Positions 1 through 11,469 of a DNA stretch of 64,000 nucleotides are shown piece by piece. How positions within the stretch are numbered: the stretch's first letter is position 1; each line of letters begins with the position of its first letter. The position numbers and the translations under genes are program-made. The stretch is from Gnetum montanum (taxonomy: Eukaryota > Streptophyta > Gnetopsida > Gnetales > Gnetaceae). Below the pieces are notes generated by a model that worked only from the letters and a program-made list of their open reading frames with translations, was not told where the DNA came from and did no database searches. The stretch spans positions 170,229-234,228 of the forward strand of contig MNCI01011145.1 in the NCBI GenBank assembly GCA_015680685.1. The letters are read 5' to 3'.

Positions 1-560
1 AAATAGTGAATTAGATGATGATGATGGGTGTGATTTCTACCAGTATGAACATCCCAAGGAATGTTATCCAATTGTGTCACACTTTCAGGAATCTAGGGTG
101 TATGCCTTGCATCCACGACTTGCACAAAGGCAAACATCCAAAAGATTGCCTTATCCACAAGGTGACTCTTGACAGTTCTACCAACCATAGTAGTATTATC
201 CAAGTGGAACTCCACCACAACCTTATGAATTGTACTAGCAGTGGCAGCAATAACAATTGTGGGCATTGGCACCTTTAAGACAACAGTACCCCTACTAGCA
301 ACCACATCCTTATGGTTATTATGTTTAACAACCTTCATCTCCACGGGATACTTCTGGTCATGTTGCTACTTACCAACCTCACCACTACCCTCCTAAAGTT
401 TACCAACCACCATATTCAAGGAAGGACACCACCTAATATCCTCATGATCCTCCTATTCTTGCACCTACTCCTCTGCCTCCTACATAGCTACCACTTGCTC
501 TATTCATGTAGAGCGAATTGTCTACCCAACCATAGCAAAGAAATGCTATGAGGACAATTA
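1..560 (+). pseudogene. E1 gag C-terminal end with decayed zinc knuckle
   Basis: The frame through position 29 reads C-D-F-Y-Q-Y-E-H-P-K-E-C, with the outer cysteines at 29-31 and 62-64 and the histidine between them. Aligned with the E2 copy (C-x2-C-x3-H-x4-C), the second cysteine is now tyrosine, consistent with TGC to TAC. Downstream sequence is rich in His, Pro, Tyr and Gln codons, like the gag tail of E2. In Ty3 elements gag forms the particle and the knuckle binds genomic RNA. The call rests on homology to the same region at 15104-15139 in E3. Confidence 0.75.
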
Positions 561-739
561 ATTTGCAACTGGTTAGCCAACCAAGTGGGTCAAAATCATG
601 ATCAAAGAAAGGATCCTTCTTCTAACCTCAAAATCCACCAAAGCCCTCATACACACTAGTGGTTTGTGGCCTTGCTCCTCCACCTTCCTTTGCATCACCT
701 TTATCTGAGTTCCCTTCAAACCAAAATCTCTCTCAAATT

Positions 740-1360
740 CATATAGTTATGTTGACCCATGTTGTATCTGATTGAATTTGAGCCAGTAACCTACCTAGGA
801 AGTTAGCCGATCTTGGGAGTTCCTTAGTATATTTCCAAATTACTGGGAATGAGCCTTGTAAAGCTCTTCTTAACTTTGGTTCCAATGTTAATCTAATCTT
901 GCATGAGATGTACACTATGTGGAACATTCCTCCCTTGAAGAAGAGAAACATTAGGCTAGAGTTGGCAAAACAGTCCATCACTATTCCATTGGGACTAGTA
1001 GAAGACATCATGACCACTGTTTGTAGGTTGTCATATCCAACCAACTTCCTATTAATCAAGGTGGGGAACTACAGGAGGACTTCCCAATTATTATGGGAAG
1101 GGTGTGGTTAAGCACTATTGATGCAAAAATGGGCATTAAAGATATTTCCTTAGAGATATTCAAATAAAATGAATTTTGGAACATTGAGAAGAAGACGGTT
1201 CCATGTATTGCGTACAAAAATTTAGGGTGCCATTGTGTGCAAAAGATATGGTCAATGAAATAAACATCTATCTCTGCATGCAAGTAGTGTGCACCGGAAG
1301 TTGAAATCCAAAACTTTCTACTGCTAATAATTGATTCTAGCAGTAGTACATTGTGCATGG
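740..1360 (+). pseudogene. E1 retropepsin-like protease, active-site Asp lost
   Basis: The + frame carries KALLNFGSNVNLI at about 860-900, in the place of the aspartic protease signature (L-L-D-x-G-S). The catalytic aspartate codon is AAC at 872-874, a G-to-A change from GAC. Flanking residues (RLELAKQSITIPLG, then SYPTNFLLIKV) follow the usual retropepsin pattern and align with E3 at 15890-16190. This domain would mature Gag-Pol inside the particle; this copy cannot. Confidence 0.8.
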
Positions 1361-1779
1361 AACCTACTAAGGGCCTAACATGTGATTATGTTACAATTAT
1401 GAATGAACTCGAGCAAGTTCATCACCAGCCTCTACAAGAGTAAATGATTATATCAATTGGGAAGAGTTGGAGATTCCTAACAATTTCAAATAGGAACCTC
1501 TTGAATTAAAGACACTATCGACTAGAATGGAATATGTGCTCTTAAAAAATAAAAAGTCAATCATTATTAATGCCAAACTTTCTGCATGCCAAAAGAAGAT
1601 GTTGATAAATGTTATGGAAAAATGGTCAGCAGCCTTTGCCTAGTCATATTCTAAGCTTACAAGAATAGATCCAAGAATATGCCAGCATCAGATATACACT
1701 GACCTTACCATTAAGCCGAAATGACAACCGTACTGGCAATTGAATCCCAAATTAAAGTAGATTGTCAAAGAGAAGATCA

Positions 1780-2560
1780 AGCAACTCCTCAAGGCAGGAT
1801 TCATCTATCCTATTGTAGATAGTGACTGGGTTAGCCCACTCATGATCATGCCCAAGAAAGAAGGCAAATGGCAAGGGTGCATTGACCTCCGATTGCTTAA
1901 TATGGCAACTTTCAAAAATCATTTTTTGTTATCCTTTGTTGACCAAGTGCTGGACACCATTTCTAGGCATAGCTACTATAGCTTTTTTGATGGTTATAGT
2001 GTATATAACCAAGTCCAAATCGCACCAAAGGACCAAGAGAAGATGACTTTCACAAGTCCTAGGGGAACTTTCACTTACCGTCAAATGTCATTCAGTCTAT
2101 GTAATGCCCCAGCTATATTTCAATGATTAGTAGTTAGCATTTTCCAAAAACAAATTGGTAGTGGGATAGAATTCTTCATGGATGAATTTTTTACCTGGAG
2201 CTACGTTCAAGCAAGCCCTGGACCATCTTGAGTAGGTGTTGAGGAGATGTGTCGAAACAAACCTTCAGCTCAATTAGGAAAAGAGCCATCTTATGGTTCA
2301 AGAAGGCATAGTCTTAGGGTATTTTATCTCAAAAGCAAGAATCAAGGTGGACTTTGAAAAGATAAGGGTCATCCAAGGAATAATGTGTCAACCACAAATA
2401 GTTAAAGAACTGTGGTCATTCCTTAGTCATACTGGCTACTACCAGTGCTACATCGAGAACTTTTCCAAAATTGCCAAGTCGTTGTTTGAATTAACAAAAA
2501 AAGATGCACCATTTGTTTATACCCCTACATGTGAAATAGCATTTCAACAACTAGAGTAGA
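1780..2560 (+). pseudogene. E1 reverse transcriptase
   Basis: Fragments in order are MPKKEGKW-GCIDLR, SYYSFFDGYS-YNQ, TFTYRQMSFSLCNAP and then the catalytic YxDD box as FFMDEF at 2172-2189. The family form is FMDDF, seen intact in E3 at 17223-17237, so the second catalytic aspartate is Glu (GAA, 2184-2186). The palm end and thumb follow, with MVQEGIVLGYFIS and FLSHTGYYQCYIENFSKIAKSL. A stop follows the palm motif at about 2124, and a frame change occurs before 2293. Homology to plant Athila/Tat RT is clear by motif reading. Confidence 0.9.
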
Positions 2561-3010
2561 AGCTTGTTGAGACCCTAATTCTACAAGCACCTGATTGGTC
2601 TAGGCCATTTCGTGTGATGACCGATCCATCAAATTATGCTTTGGGGGTAGTGCTTACACAGATGGATGATCAAAGACATCCATATTATATTCACTGTGCA
2701 AGCTGAACTACATCACTATGGAAAAAGAGTTCATGGCGATGGTATTTGCCTAAAAACATTTAGGAACTATGTGCTTGGTTATAAAGTGTTCGTGCATATA
2801 GATTATAGCGCCATCCAATTTTTAATGAAAAAACCAATGGTGAGCCCTTCTGTCATATGGTGGCTCATGATTTTACAAGATTTTAATCTCACAATGGTAG
2901 ATCAAAAGGATGTGAAAAATGTAGTCACTGACCACTTATCACAACTAAGATTGAATGACAAGGAGAAAGAGATTCCCTTATCTGATCAATTTCCTTATGA
3001 ATATCTCTTT
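2561..3010 (+). pseudogene. E1 RNase H
   Basis: After the RT thumb the frame reads WSRPFRVMTDPSNYALGVVLTQ, whose MTD aspartate is the first RNase H catalytic residue. A frame break occurs near 2690, after which ELHHYGKR, NYVLGYKVFVHIDYSAIQFL and NVVTDHLSQL follow. The last matches the usual N-V-V-A-D-x-L-S-R-L end of gypsy RNase H. The domain would degrade the RNA strand during reverse transcription. Two of the usual acidic positions remain readable. Confidence 0.85.
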
Positions 3011-3031
3011 GTAGGGGCTATTAATGCATAA

Positions 3032-4400
3032 ATGCCTAATGAACCAAGATGGTATGATGTCATTCTTACTTATCTTCTTAAGCAAGAACTACCGCAAGGG
3101 CTAGACACCCAGAAGAAACAACAGTTTCTTCACCAAGTTAAGCATTTTATGGAAATCAATGGGAACCTTTACAAAGTAGGTTTTCATGGCCTAGTACGTT
3201 GGTGTGTGCTTGACATGGATCAACTGTGCATTCTCCAAAATACTCACAAAGGCCCTTATACAGGCCATTATGTTGGGAGATGCACAACCATAAAAATCCT
3301 CATGGCAAAATATTATTGACCAACAATCTTTAGAGATGCACACCAATTCATCCATGCTTGTGATTGTTATCAGAGAGATGGTGGAATGATAACTTGAATG
3401 GAGGGGCCATAGTAATGGATTCAACCTCTCAAGAAATTTGATATTTGGGGCATTGACTTTAGGGATCCCATTGCACCTATGTTAAATGGAAAGGTGTATA
3501 TAATAGTCATGGTTGACTATTGCACTAAGTTGGTAGAAGCAATAGCTATCACTGACTGTACATCCACTACTGTTTCTCAATTTGTACAACAAAACATCAT
3601 AAATAGGTTTGGTATGTCTCATGCATTAATTTCTAAGAATGGAACTCATTTCATAGGTGCCACTTTCTGAAACCTTATGCAGTGCTTGGGGGTTGAGCAC
3701 AAACTCATAACACCTTATCACCCTCAAGCTAATGGTCAAGTTAAAGTCACTAATTAGGAGATTACAAAAATTCTAACATGCACTATTAGCAAGTACTGAA
3801 GGAACTAGAGCACCAAACTCAACAATGCCCTTTCGGCCTATCACTCCACATGGAATCTTCCCATAGGTTATTCTCCCTATGAGCTCATGTACGGAAAACT
3901 ACCAACACTGTCCATTCAATCTGAGCTCCATACACTCTCTACAGCCTATGACCTTGACATGGATCTCTAAGTCTAGCATAAAAGGAAAGATTAATGAACC
4001 TCCACTTGCTAGATAAAAATCAATTAATGACCTTTTCATCCAACAAAGTACATAAGGCATTCAACAAGAAATGCCATGACCTCAAAATAAGAAAAGTCAA
4101 GTTTTAACCAGGAGACAAGGTTCTCTACTGGAATCCTGCACACATACCTGTACAAACCAAGTTTTAAATGTTGTGGGAATGACCTTACATTATTAAAGAG
4201 ACTTTTCCATCTAGGGTCATGATCATATATAAGCCTGATAGCCTAGACAAGGAGCAATTAGTCAAGATCCAACAACTAAAACCTTTCCATGAGCCCAAGC
4301 CAACCAATTCAACAGACACCTCACAAGATGGACAACCATGCTCAATCTTTTGGATCTCCTCCTTCCAACTTAGTCATGGGAGAGATGGCCATCCATACTA
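3032..4400 (+). pseudogene. E1 integrase, two of three catalytic acids replaced
   Basis: The HHCC zinc finger is seen as NTHKGPYTGHY followed by HQFIHACDCYQRDGG. In the core, the first catalytic Asp survives (IWGIDF, GAC 3455-3457). The second is Lys (ISKNGTHF, AAG 3635-3637) and the catalytic Glu is Lys (NGQVKVTN, AAA 3743-3745). The C-terminal part contains NLPIGYSPYELMYGKLPTL and ends near 4400. Neighbouring E3 shows the same two positions lost as Asn and Lys. The protein would insert element cDNA; this copy is dead. Confidence 0.88.
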
Positions 4401-5149
4401 ACACTTTAAGGAACTCCTTAATCTTTCAACCTTTTGTTTTATACATTTTTTGTTTTACCACTTTTTGTTTTTCATATTCTTTGTTTTATATCTTTTTTTT
4501 TAGGTTAATAATCTTTTCTGAGTTTTTGTTTTATACCATCATTAGTATATTTAATATTTCTTGAATATCTTTTACTTTCTTTTATATTTTCTCCTGTTTG
4601 ATGTAATTTTCTACTCTTTTTGCTAATAAGGTGCCAGGTACAATGGTAATGTGCTCCTTAATGGTGGTATGTATCATTTGTGATTTGATTATGGGTGTCT
4701 AGTTTTTGACTTTGAATGTCATTACTAATAACTAGGACATGGTTTCTTTTCATGTAACAGGAAATGAGTCCACATCATCCACCGATCCACACACTCTATT
4801 GTTTTCCTTGTTTTGGAAACATGCAGTCCCTTTTTCATTAATACAACTTTAATAAATTTATGACTTGTGTAGTTTCCAAAATTGGGAAGGATTCAAAGGT
4901 TCAAATAGGATGTGGCTTCAAAGGGATGTAGTATTCTTCATGCTTTTTCATTTTCCTATGTGTGGGGGTGTTCTCATGAACTTCTCACCGTTCCATGTCA
5001 TTCCACAATAGGAAGTTGAATAAGTCCTTGCATGGTGTAGTCCTCATCAAATAAATAAATAAATATGAGGATTCAAAGCACACCACTTGGAAAAAATAAA
5101 TGAAAAAACACATGGTTCTTTTTATGGTATGGTTTCCATTCAAAAAGAA

Positions 5150-5192
<43 letters not shown>

Positions 5193-6424
5193 CATGTATG
5201 TATGTATATAAAATATGGGAATTCAAAGCACACCCCTTAGACCAAATAAAACAGCTACAAGCACTGGTTATGGTACTTATCTTTTCTCCTCTAACTAAGG
5301 CCCTTTCTCACTTCCTACTTCTTCTCCAATTTGGAATAGTGGTTATTTTGTGGGAGCATTCTTATGTCTCAGGGAATGGACTAGTCTTACAATGTCGATG
5401 CAAAGTCACTAAAAGTGGTTGATTTTGGTCTGGACTAATGATGGATCCTACTAAGTCATTTAATCACAAACTTCACCAGGGACTTCATGTGACCATAATT
5501 AGGAACTCCATTCCATTCTCTCTCTCATCCATCTATTTTTTTCATGTCTCACCTCACTATTTGTTTCATGTTTTGATTCGATGTTCTGGTTTGATGTGTT
5601 GAGATTCTTAATCAGTTACTTCTGGGTTTTTGTACTTAACCTTCCATAACCATTAATCATCCATGGAGCCCACGGACTCCTTGGTTTGAAGTTATGCAAG
5701 GGCATAAAAGGATTGTGCCTACTTTATGGAGGACCCACTTGCATATCTTTTGGTTTGGTTAAGTTAAGTTCTTTAACCTTAGACATTTTTACAATCAAAT
5801 TATTTTTATTTTACCCCATCAATGCCATCCAATTGTGTGCATCTTCACAACTATTGTTAGTGAATTCTTTCTTTGTATTGTTGTGAATTTATATACCCTC
5901 TTTTCAGTATTCCTTATGTTAAGCTTTTTTTGAATTTTATGGACTGCTTCTGTTACCTAACCTATTTATCAATCTTACCACTAACATTATCAAGCAACCA
6001 ATCTACCACAATCACAACTTCGCTAGGTATAACCACTGATGAAACTTTACACTTTATATATTAATCCTTGATTTTTTTTTTTATTGTAGTGGGAAGCATG
6101 GACTGGAAGTCAGACTATTTTCATCAAGGATGATGCAGAAATATCATTCACGAGAGATTGTTCATGACCACTAGATCTCTTCTACCTCTTCCTCATTCTT
6201 CTATTATCAAGAGGGGTTGGATGTCCATTGGATCCAAGGGTGTTCTTTCCTATTATCATGAACACATAATTTCATACACAATTGTAATGATGTATGCTTG
6301 GGCACTTCTATATTTGTCTATTTCCTCTATGTCACTCTACATGTTAGTCAAACATTCCATACCTCCTAATATATTTTGTAAGGAACTTGTTCCTCTTCTT
6401 CTGTACTTGAGGACAAGTTTTCAT
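4401..6424 (+). other. E1 spacer between pol and PPT, no ORF3
   Basis: It begins with a T-rich stretch (4400-4620) that resembles the post-pol stretch of E3 (19520-19700) and the sequence after gag in E2. After that I see no protein homology. The ORF3 present in E2 and E3 is missing, and total length is about 2 kb against about 5 kb in E3 after removing later insertions. A direct repeat of ATTCAAAGCACACC occurs at about 5072 and 5222 on either side of the TA tract. Confidence 0.6.
5153..5210 (+). repeat. (TA)n microsatellite with TATG tail
   Basis: About 17 TA units run to 5188 and pass into TATG/CATG repeats. Any ORF across it (Ile-Tyr repeats) is an artefact. Confidence 0.95.
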
Positions 6425-6439
6425 TTAGTTATGGGGGTA
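6425..6439 (+). other. E1 polypurine tract
   Basis: The sequence TTATGGGGGTA directly precedes the LTR, and GAGGACAAGTTT lies about 30 bases upstream. The same arrangement precedes the 3' LTRs of E3 and of E2 on the minus strand. It would prime plus-strand DNA synthesis. Confidence 0.8.
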
Positions 6440-7301
6440 TGATGAATCATTTTTTACATGAGCCTCGATATTGGATATTTGACATTGGGGTGGCTATGAT
6501 ATCAGTACAAAATATCATAGCCCAAGATGTGATATTGGGTATGTGATAACGTGGAGTATATATAAATACAACCCTTGGGCACATGATTCAAGGGGAGTTT
6601 TTTTTAGTCAAGTAGCGAAATTCTTGCAGTTTGTTCATCTAAGAGTTAGAATATTTTCAAAGTGCCTGTAGCCAGAATTCTAAGTGTAATTGGATCTTTA
6701 TTCAAGCATTGATGTACCTGAACACACTATTGTGTTGGCAATAAAGATGAGCTCTTTGATTCATCCTTGCAGCACTTGAGACTTTCTTTCTTTATGCATT
6801 TATACATTGTGATTTCATGTAGTTCACATTTAACGTTGTTCATTTAGCAATTAATTTTGATTAATTAAGAAATTAATTAAAATACACAAGCATGACCCCT
6901 TCAAACATACATGTGACACTTGGTAGCTTAGAAATAATTAGTGTTTGACAACCCGGTAATGTTTACATGAAGTTCAGGATGTGATCGGGAAGTGGGGATG
7001 GTTACTTGTGTTAGGCTAGATTAGATAATAGTTCACTTAGCATTTAATTACTCTCACTTTCATTATTATTTTAGGTGATCAAATTGATAAAACATAAAAT
7101 GATAAAAATCTTATGCCTCAGTCACACTTAACCATACACTTGCATTTCACAAGTGAGACTAGGAAGACAACAAATGAATAACACAAACTCACCATTTAGC
7201 TCTAGCATACTTGGTAATTAAAGTCTATGGAATTCAACCGAATCGCATGTGAACACCTGTGATTCATATGGTTGGGCATAGGGGTACCTTACCACTCATC
7301 A
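6440..7301 (+). repeat. 3' LTR of E1
   Basis: It runs from TGATGAATCATT to CCACTCATCA (862 bp). U3 contains decayed GATAT motifs (6470-6545). A TATA box, TATATATAAATAC, lies near 6555 and an AATAAA poly(A) signal near 6740. The termini match those of the other LTRs of this family in the window. Confidence 0.9.
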
Positions 7302-7399
7302 ATGATGAAACCATGCCTAGCTTGTTCATGAGCTTGAACATATTCTTGCTTACTCAAAAAAATCAAAGATGCATTAGTAAAAATATTTTTAAAAAACTA

Positions 7400-8818
7400 T
7401 TATAAAGTTATAGGAATCAATTTATGAAATCCATTTATCCTAGGTATAAAGCAAAGATTTTTACCCCATCAAAAGTAATCTTGTTGTCAAAGTTCAAGGT
7501 CTACTATTAATTACATTAGTAAAATCAATTGAAAGAGTATTACAACATACCTTATCACAATAGGAACCAATCCTAAAAGATAAAATACATTTCTCTTATG
7601 TTTCTTGATAGTGCTCTTTGGAAAGCTAATGAACTTTATAGGACCTTGGATGAGGAAATTTGAATCAATGTAATCTTTGAATAAACTTCATAAAGATGAT
7701 ATTTTCTTGAGCTCCACCATCATTGAGAATATAAATTCATTTCTCACTAGACAAACATCTAGCCTTAATTCCAACAAGCATTTTTCTATTAGAATCCTCA
7801 ATCATAGATGCATTAGATTTGCTTTAGTTTGTAAAGGCTAAATAGTTCTTCTCTGTGATTTGAAGTTCATTTCCTTTAGAGACTTTTAGCTTCTTTTATT
7901 ACCATTTTGTGTAGGAACACCTCTTCTAATTCTCTTATCATTTCCTACATGTGTGTTTGTAGGTTTTGGACTCTAGAGAGACATCTTAGTTGAGGTCTGG
8001 GATGAACAAGGGATGTCTAGAGATGACAAGAGACATCTTACTATTTGGGTTGATGTCTCAAGTGAGACATCTTGTTTGTGCAAAAGATGTCTTAGGTGAA
8101 ACATCTCCCTAGAATTTGAGATGTCTCCACTAAGAATGGGATGTCTTGGGTAAGACATCTTGACAAACAAGGAGACATCTTGATCCCTAGAAGAGACATC
8201 TTGGAAAAATAGTAGATGTCTTTTCTAAGAGCTAGGTTGACATAGAGACATCTTCCCAAGATCAAAGATGACCTGTACAATTAGGGAAACTTTTGAAAAT
8301 GTCCATCCTAATTTAAGAAACAATTGAAACAAGATGAAAAAAAATGTGGAAATAGCTAGGGAGAAGGCAAGAAGACTTCGAAAATATTTGAAGGTCATTT
8401 AATTGGGGAGTAAACTTGCTTCATCATTTCTTATGACCCACTTTTTCATAATTGAAGCATTGGATTTTATCAATATATTTTCCCTTAGATCAATCCTTCT
8501 TGGAAGACTTGGTAAAATCCTCTTTCAATTTCTATTGTATATCTTCCTTGACATTCTTTTCATTTAATCCCTTTTCACTCTTAGGAGGTTTATAATCTCT
8601 ATCCTTTGAAGAATTTCTTAGACCACTTTTTGCATATCCTTACAACTTCTTCTTAGCCTTGAGAGATAACTCAAATATCTCATCTAAGTTTTGTGCTCCC
8701 TAAAATATAAGCTCATGTTGATATTTTCTCTTAAGGCCAGTTGTGAAATTTGAGGCTTGTTCTTACTTAGACCATTGCACCTTTTCTTGATGGAATACCT
8801 TGCAAAATTTCATGTAGT
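7400..8818 (-). pseudogene. Fragment of a second Ty3/gypsy: gag end, zinc knuckle and protease region
   Basis: Read on the minus strand from 8818 down, the sequence gives FTTGLKRKYQHELIF and NLDEIFELSLKAKKKL. This fits the end of a plant gypsy gag (GL-x-x-I/Y-x-x-EL ... FQLALKAEEK). It is followed by a decayed zinc knuckle, CFNYEKVGHKK. After the AGATGTCT array the protease region appears as KFPHPRSYKVH and IGSYCDKV, matching the HPxPYK and IGxYxDxVxCD pattern of that family. The gag frame stops at 8819 where a TGTAAC repeat begins, suggesting an insertion there. It is a different lineage from E1-E3. Confidence 0.7.
7977..8260. repeat. Array of AGATGTCT / AGACATCT words
   Basis: Roughly a dozen copies of AGATGTCT or its reverse complement AGACATCT alternate at 10-40 base spacing, many facing each other as short inverted repeats. 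It sits inside the minus-strand gypsy fragment. The same word recurs at 57112-57232 inside a copia-like LTR. Confidence 0.85.
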
Positions 8819-9800
8819 TGTAACAACCATACTGTAGATAGCCCTTATTCTTTGGTATGTTTATGATTTAAATCCTTAATGTCTTGTCTGCTAACCTATG
8901 TCTTATGCTTTATTAATCTTTTTCTTTTGTTGACTATGCTTTTGTAATTTGAGTTATGTGCCTTGCTTTTCTTTTTTCTCTAATTACCTTTTCTTTTAAT
9001 ATATTTTGATGTTTTATTTAATTTTACTTTCTTTTTGGTATTTTAAATATCTTTATATTTTTATTATTTTTGGTTATTTTTTATTTAAAATATGTGAACT
9101 AACCTCTTTTGTTGGAGTTTTAAGTTAGTAGGTATTAGCACATGGGGTACAACTTTAATTTGTGATATACTTTGTTTATGTTACCTTGTATTTTGGTAAA
9201 TTAAAATTTATATTAATATTTTTACTTTTAAATTTATTTTTAGCTTATCTTTTAGAGGGTCTTGAGTTAGCCCCTTCATTAGTTATATTTTTGACCTTAG
9301 GGTTTGTTATTACTTTGGGCTTAGACATTGCTATTATCTAAACCTTAGAGGTATCCATTAGATTGGTGTTGGGCACTAGCCCATGTTAGAATATTATTTT
9401 TATTTATTTTTAGAAACTAGTTTTCTTTTTATTTTTAGTTTTTCCCAAGATTACCCTTTCTTCCCAACCATGCCATACCATTGCATGCATAAATACCTGG
9501 CAACCATTCCATGAAAGAGTATCCAATTACAAACTGACATCTAGGAGATAGAACCAGAGTGGGAGATCTCAACAATTTGGAAAAAAACTAGATCTAGATC
9601 TACACTATCAACTGGGACCCTAGTAAAACCTTAGTTTTAGATCTTATATTACGTTTTTCATAGATCCCTTCATTGACTAGTAGTTTTATATTTGATTAAT
9701 TTATTAATATTTTTTGAGTTTTGATATATTTTTGAGATTTATTATCATCCATGAGACATTAGTCAATGTTTTGATCTTGTTTTCATTCCACAAAATTTTT
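8819..9800 (+). repeat. LTR-like direct repeat, left copy (TGTAAC type)
   Basis: It begins TGTAACAACCATAC and aligns over about 0.95 kb with the copy starting at 10318. Shared blocks are TTTGGTATGTTT, the block near 9120 (TTTTAAGTTAGTAGG), GACATCTAGGAGATAGA near 9537 and TTAGTCAATGTTTTGA near 9757. No ORF is seen. The right end is set only approximately. Confidence 0.65.
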
Positions 9801-10317
9801 GAGTTGCAGAAGTAGGGCTTTGAATCATAATTCACACTTTTTACCCCTGAAACAATGTTGGACGATGATGGCCTAGAAGACAAAGTTGCTTAACTCACCA
9901 ATGTAGACCTCAAGTTGCCCTTCTTGGTTCATTATGAGCTTTGTTGCAAGCCATGATGTAGCTCACAATGAATTTTAATGTCATGCTTGGATAACTTGAA
10001 AAAAACAAGCAACTTTTGTAAGATGACTTCCAACCTCTAGGTAATAAAAAATTGAGAAAATAGTGAAAATGTAGCTTCTAGGGCTTCTCAAAATCCTTGA
10101 AAGTCTAAAAAGAACAACCGATGATGTTTTTAGGATTATATCAACCTAGAATAGCCTCTAGAATCTGAGAATCCCTTTTTAGCATTTTTCTCCAATTTTT
10201 AATTAATCATTACAATCTATATTTTTAGTCTTAGTTGTTTGGTCATCTCAACATCTTAGCTTAACAACAACTTTCTTAACTTAGAGCTCTCCTTGGCTTT
10301 GTTAAGCGATTTGGACA
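9801..10317 (+). other. Short interval between the TGTAAC repeats
   Basis: About 0.5 kb lies between the two LTR-like repeats. I find no gag or pol motif. If the repeats are true LTRs, this is the internal part of a very short non-autonomous element (TRIM- or LARD-like), or the remains of a deletion. Confidence 0.4.
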
Positions 10318-11450
10318 TGTAACTCCCATGCCTTAGATACCCCTTACCACTTGGTATGTTTGTGATTTGAATCCTTGATGTCTTATTTGCTATCCTATGT
10401 CTATGCTTATTGATCCCTTTTCTTATGTTAGCTATGCTTTTGTGATTTGAGATATGTATTTGAATATGTCCTTTTTAATGACCTTTTACTTTTTAATATT
10501 CTAAGTTTTATTTCCTTTTGATCCATCTTTAATTTTATTTTATTTCAATGATTTTTCATGTTATAAGTATTTTTAGTATTTTATATTTCTAGTATTTTTG
10601 GATTTTTCTTTTAATTTAGCACATGCACACTAATCTCTTTTGTTGTAGTTTTTAGCTAGTAGGCCTCAGGCAGTGGAAGGGTCATTAGCACATGGGGTAT
10701 TACTTTGGTTTGGTATGCTTTGTTTGGAGAATTTATATTTTTGATAAAATTATATTTATTTTTATATTTTCTTAATTTTTAATTTATTTTATTCTTATGA
10801 TTTTAGAGAGTCTCATGTTAGCCTTTTCGTTAGCTATGCTTTTGACCTTAGACCTTGTTATTAGTTTAGGCCTAGATATAGCTATCATCATGGGGTTAGA
10901 CATAGTTATTAACTTGCTCATAGAAGATGCCCCTATGATCTACTCTAGCTACTAGCTCATGTGATTTTAAAATAATTTTAGAATTAGATAGCCCTTTTTA
11001 ATTTAGTTTTACCATGAGAGCTCCACTTTGCCCAAAGCTATCAAAAAATTACAAGAAAATATACCTAGCAACTATTTCATGAGAGATGAACTAATTGCAT
11101 AACTAACATCTAGGAGATAGAGCTAGAGAAGGAGACTTTGCCATATTAGCTAGCAGCTAGCTAGATCTAGCTCTACAGTTAACCAACTATGTGTTGTCAA
11201 CCTAAGAGTTGTGGTAAGCCATATTTCTAAATCTCTTTTTAGATCTTGCTTAGATCCCATTATTGATTTTTTGTGTTGCTTAAGATTTATAGCCAATTTT
11301 GGAGATTTGTTGTTTTGCTCCTTTGGCTTTTCGTATTTTGCTTGTGTAAATTCTCAAATCTATTAATTTAATTTATTGTTTTAAAATTTACCTATTCCTA
11401 AGATTTTATTTCATATAAGGAAATTTAGTCAATGTTTTGACCACTTTTGA
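10318..11450 (+). repeat. LTR-like direct repeat, right copy (TGTAAC type)
   Basis: It begins TGTAACTCCCATGCC and follows the left copy with many substitutions and small indels through TTAGTCAATGTTTTGA near 11427. The period between the copies is 1499 bp. It passes directly into the minisatellite that starts near 11470. Confidence 0.65.
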
Positions 11451-11469
11451 CATCATTTTCCTCATTTCG

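Larger units (their letters stand above)
1..7301 (+). mobile_element. E1: Ty3/gypsy (OTA-type) retrotransposon, left part outside the window
   Basis: The order is gag 3' end, protease, reverse transcriptase, RNase H, integrase, a 2-kb non-coding spacer, a polypurine tract and a 3' LTR. This order identifies Ty3/gypsy. The wording of the RT and integrase blocks (FMDxF box, MVQEGIVLG, NGQ-VKVTN) is closest to plant Athila/Tat relatives from memory. Every ORF is broken by stops, mostly TAG and TGA that read as decayed CAG, CGA and TGG. The 5' LTR and most of gag lie left of the window, so no target-site duplication can be tested. No ORF3 is found between integrase and PPT, unlike E2 and E3. Confidence 0.93.

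Noticed and set aside
15-551. Short ORFs on both strands rich in His, Asn, Thr and Val
   Set aside because: They are other-frame shadows of the Pro/His/Gln-rich gag tail of E1.
1-4400. Endogenous pararetrovirus origin of the RT
   Set aside because: Protease-RT-RNase H-integrase order with LTRs, PBS and PPT is that of Ty3/gypsy retrotransposons.
5087-5422. ORFs over the TA tract with Ile-Tyr repeats on both strands
   Set aside because: They are translations of a microsatellite and show no other support.
6158-6442. ORF of 94 codons before the E1 PPT as a residual ORF3
   Set aside because: It does not align with any part of ORF3 in E2, E3 or the orphan copy.
7977-8260. CRISPR-like array
   Set aside because: The repeated word is only 8 bases, occurs in both orientations at irregular spacing, and the context is a plant transposon.
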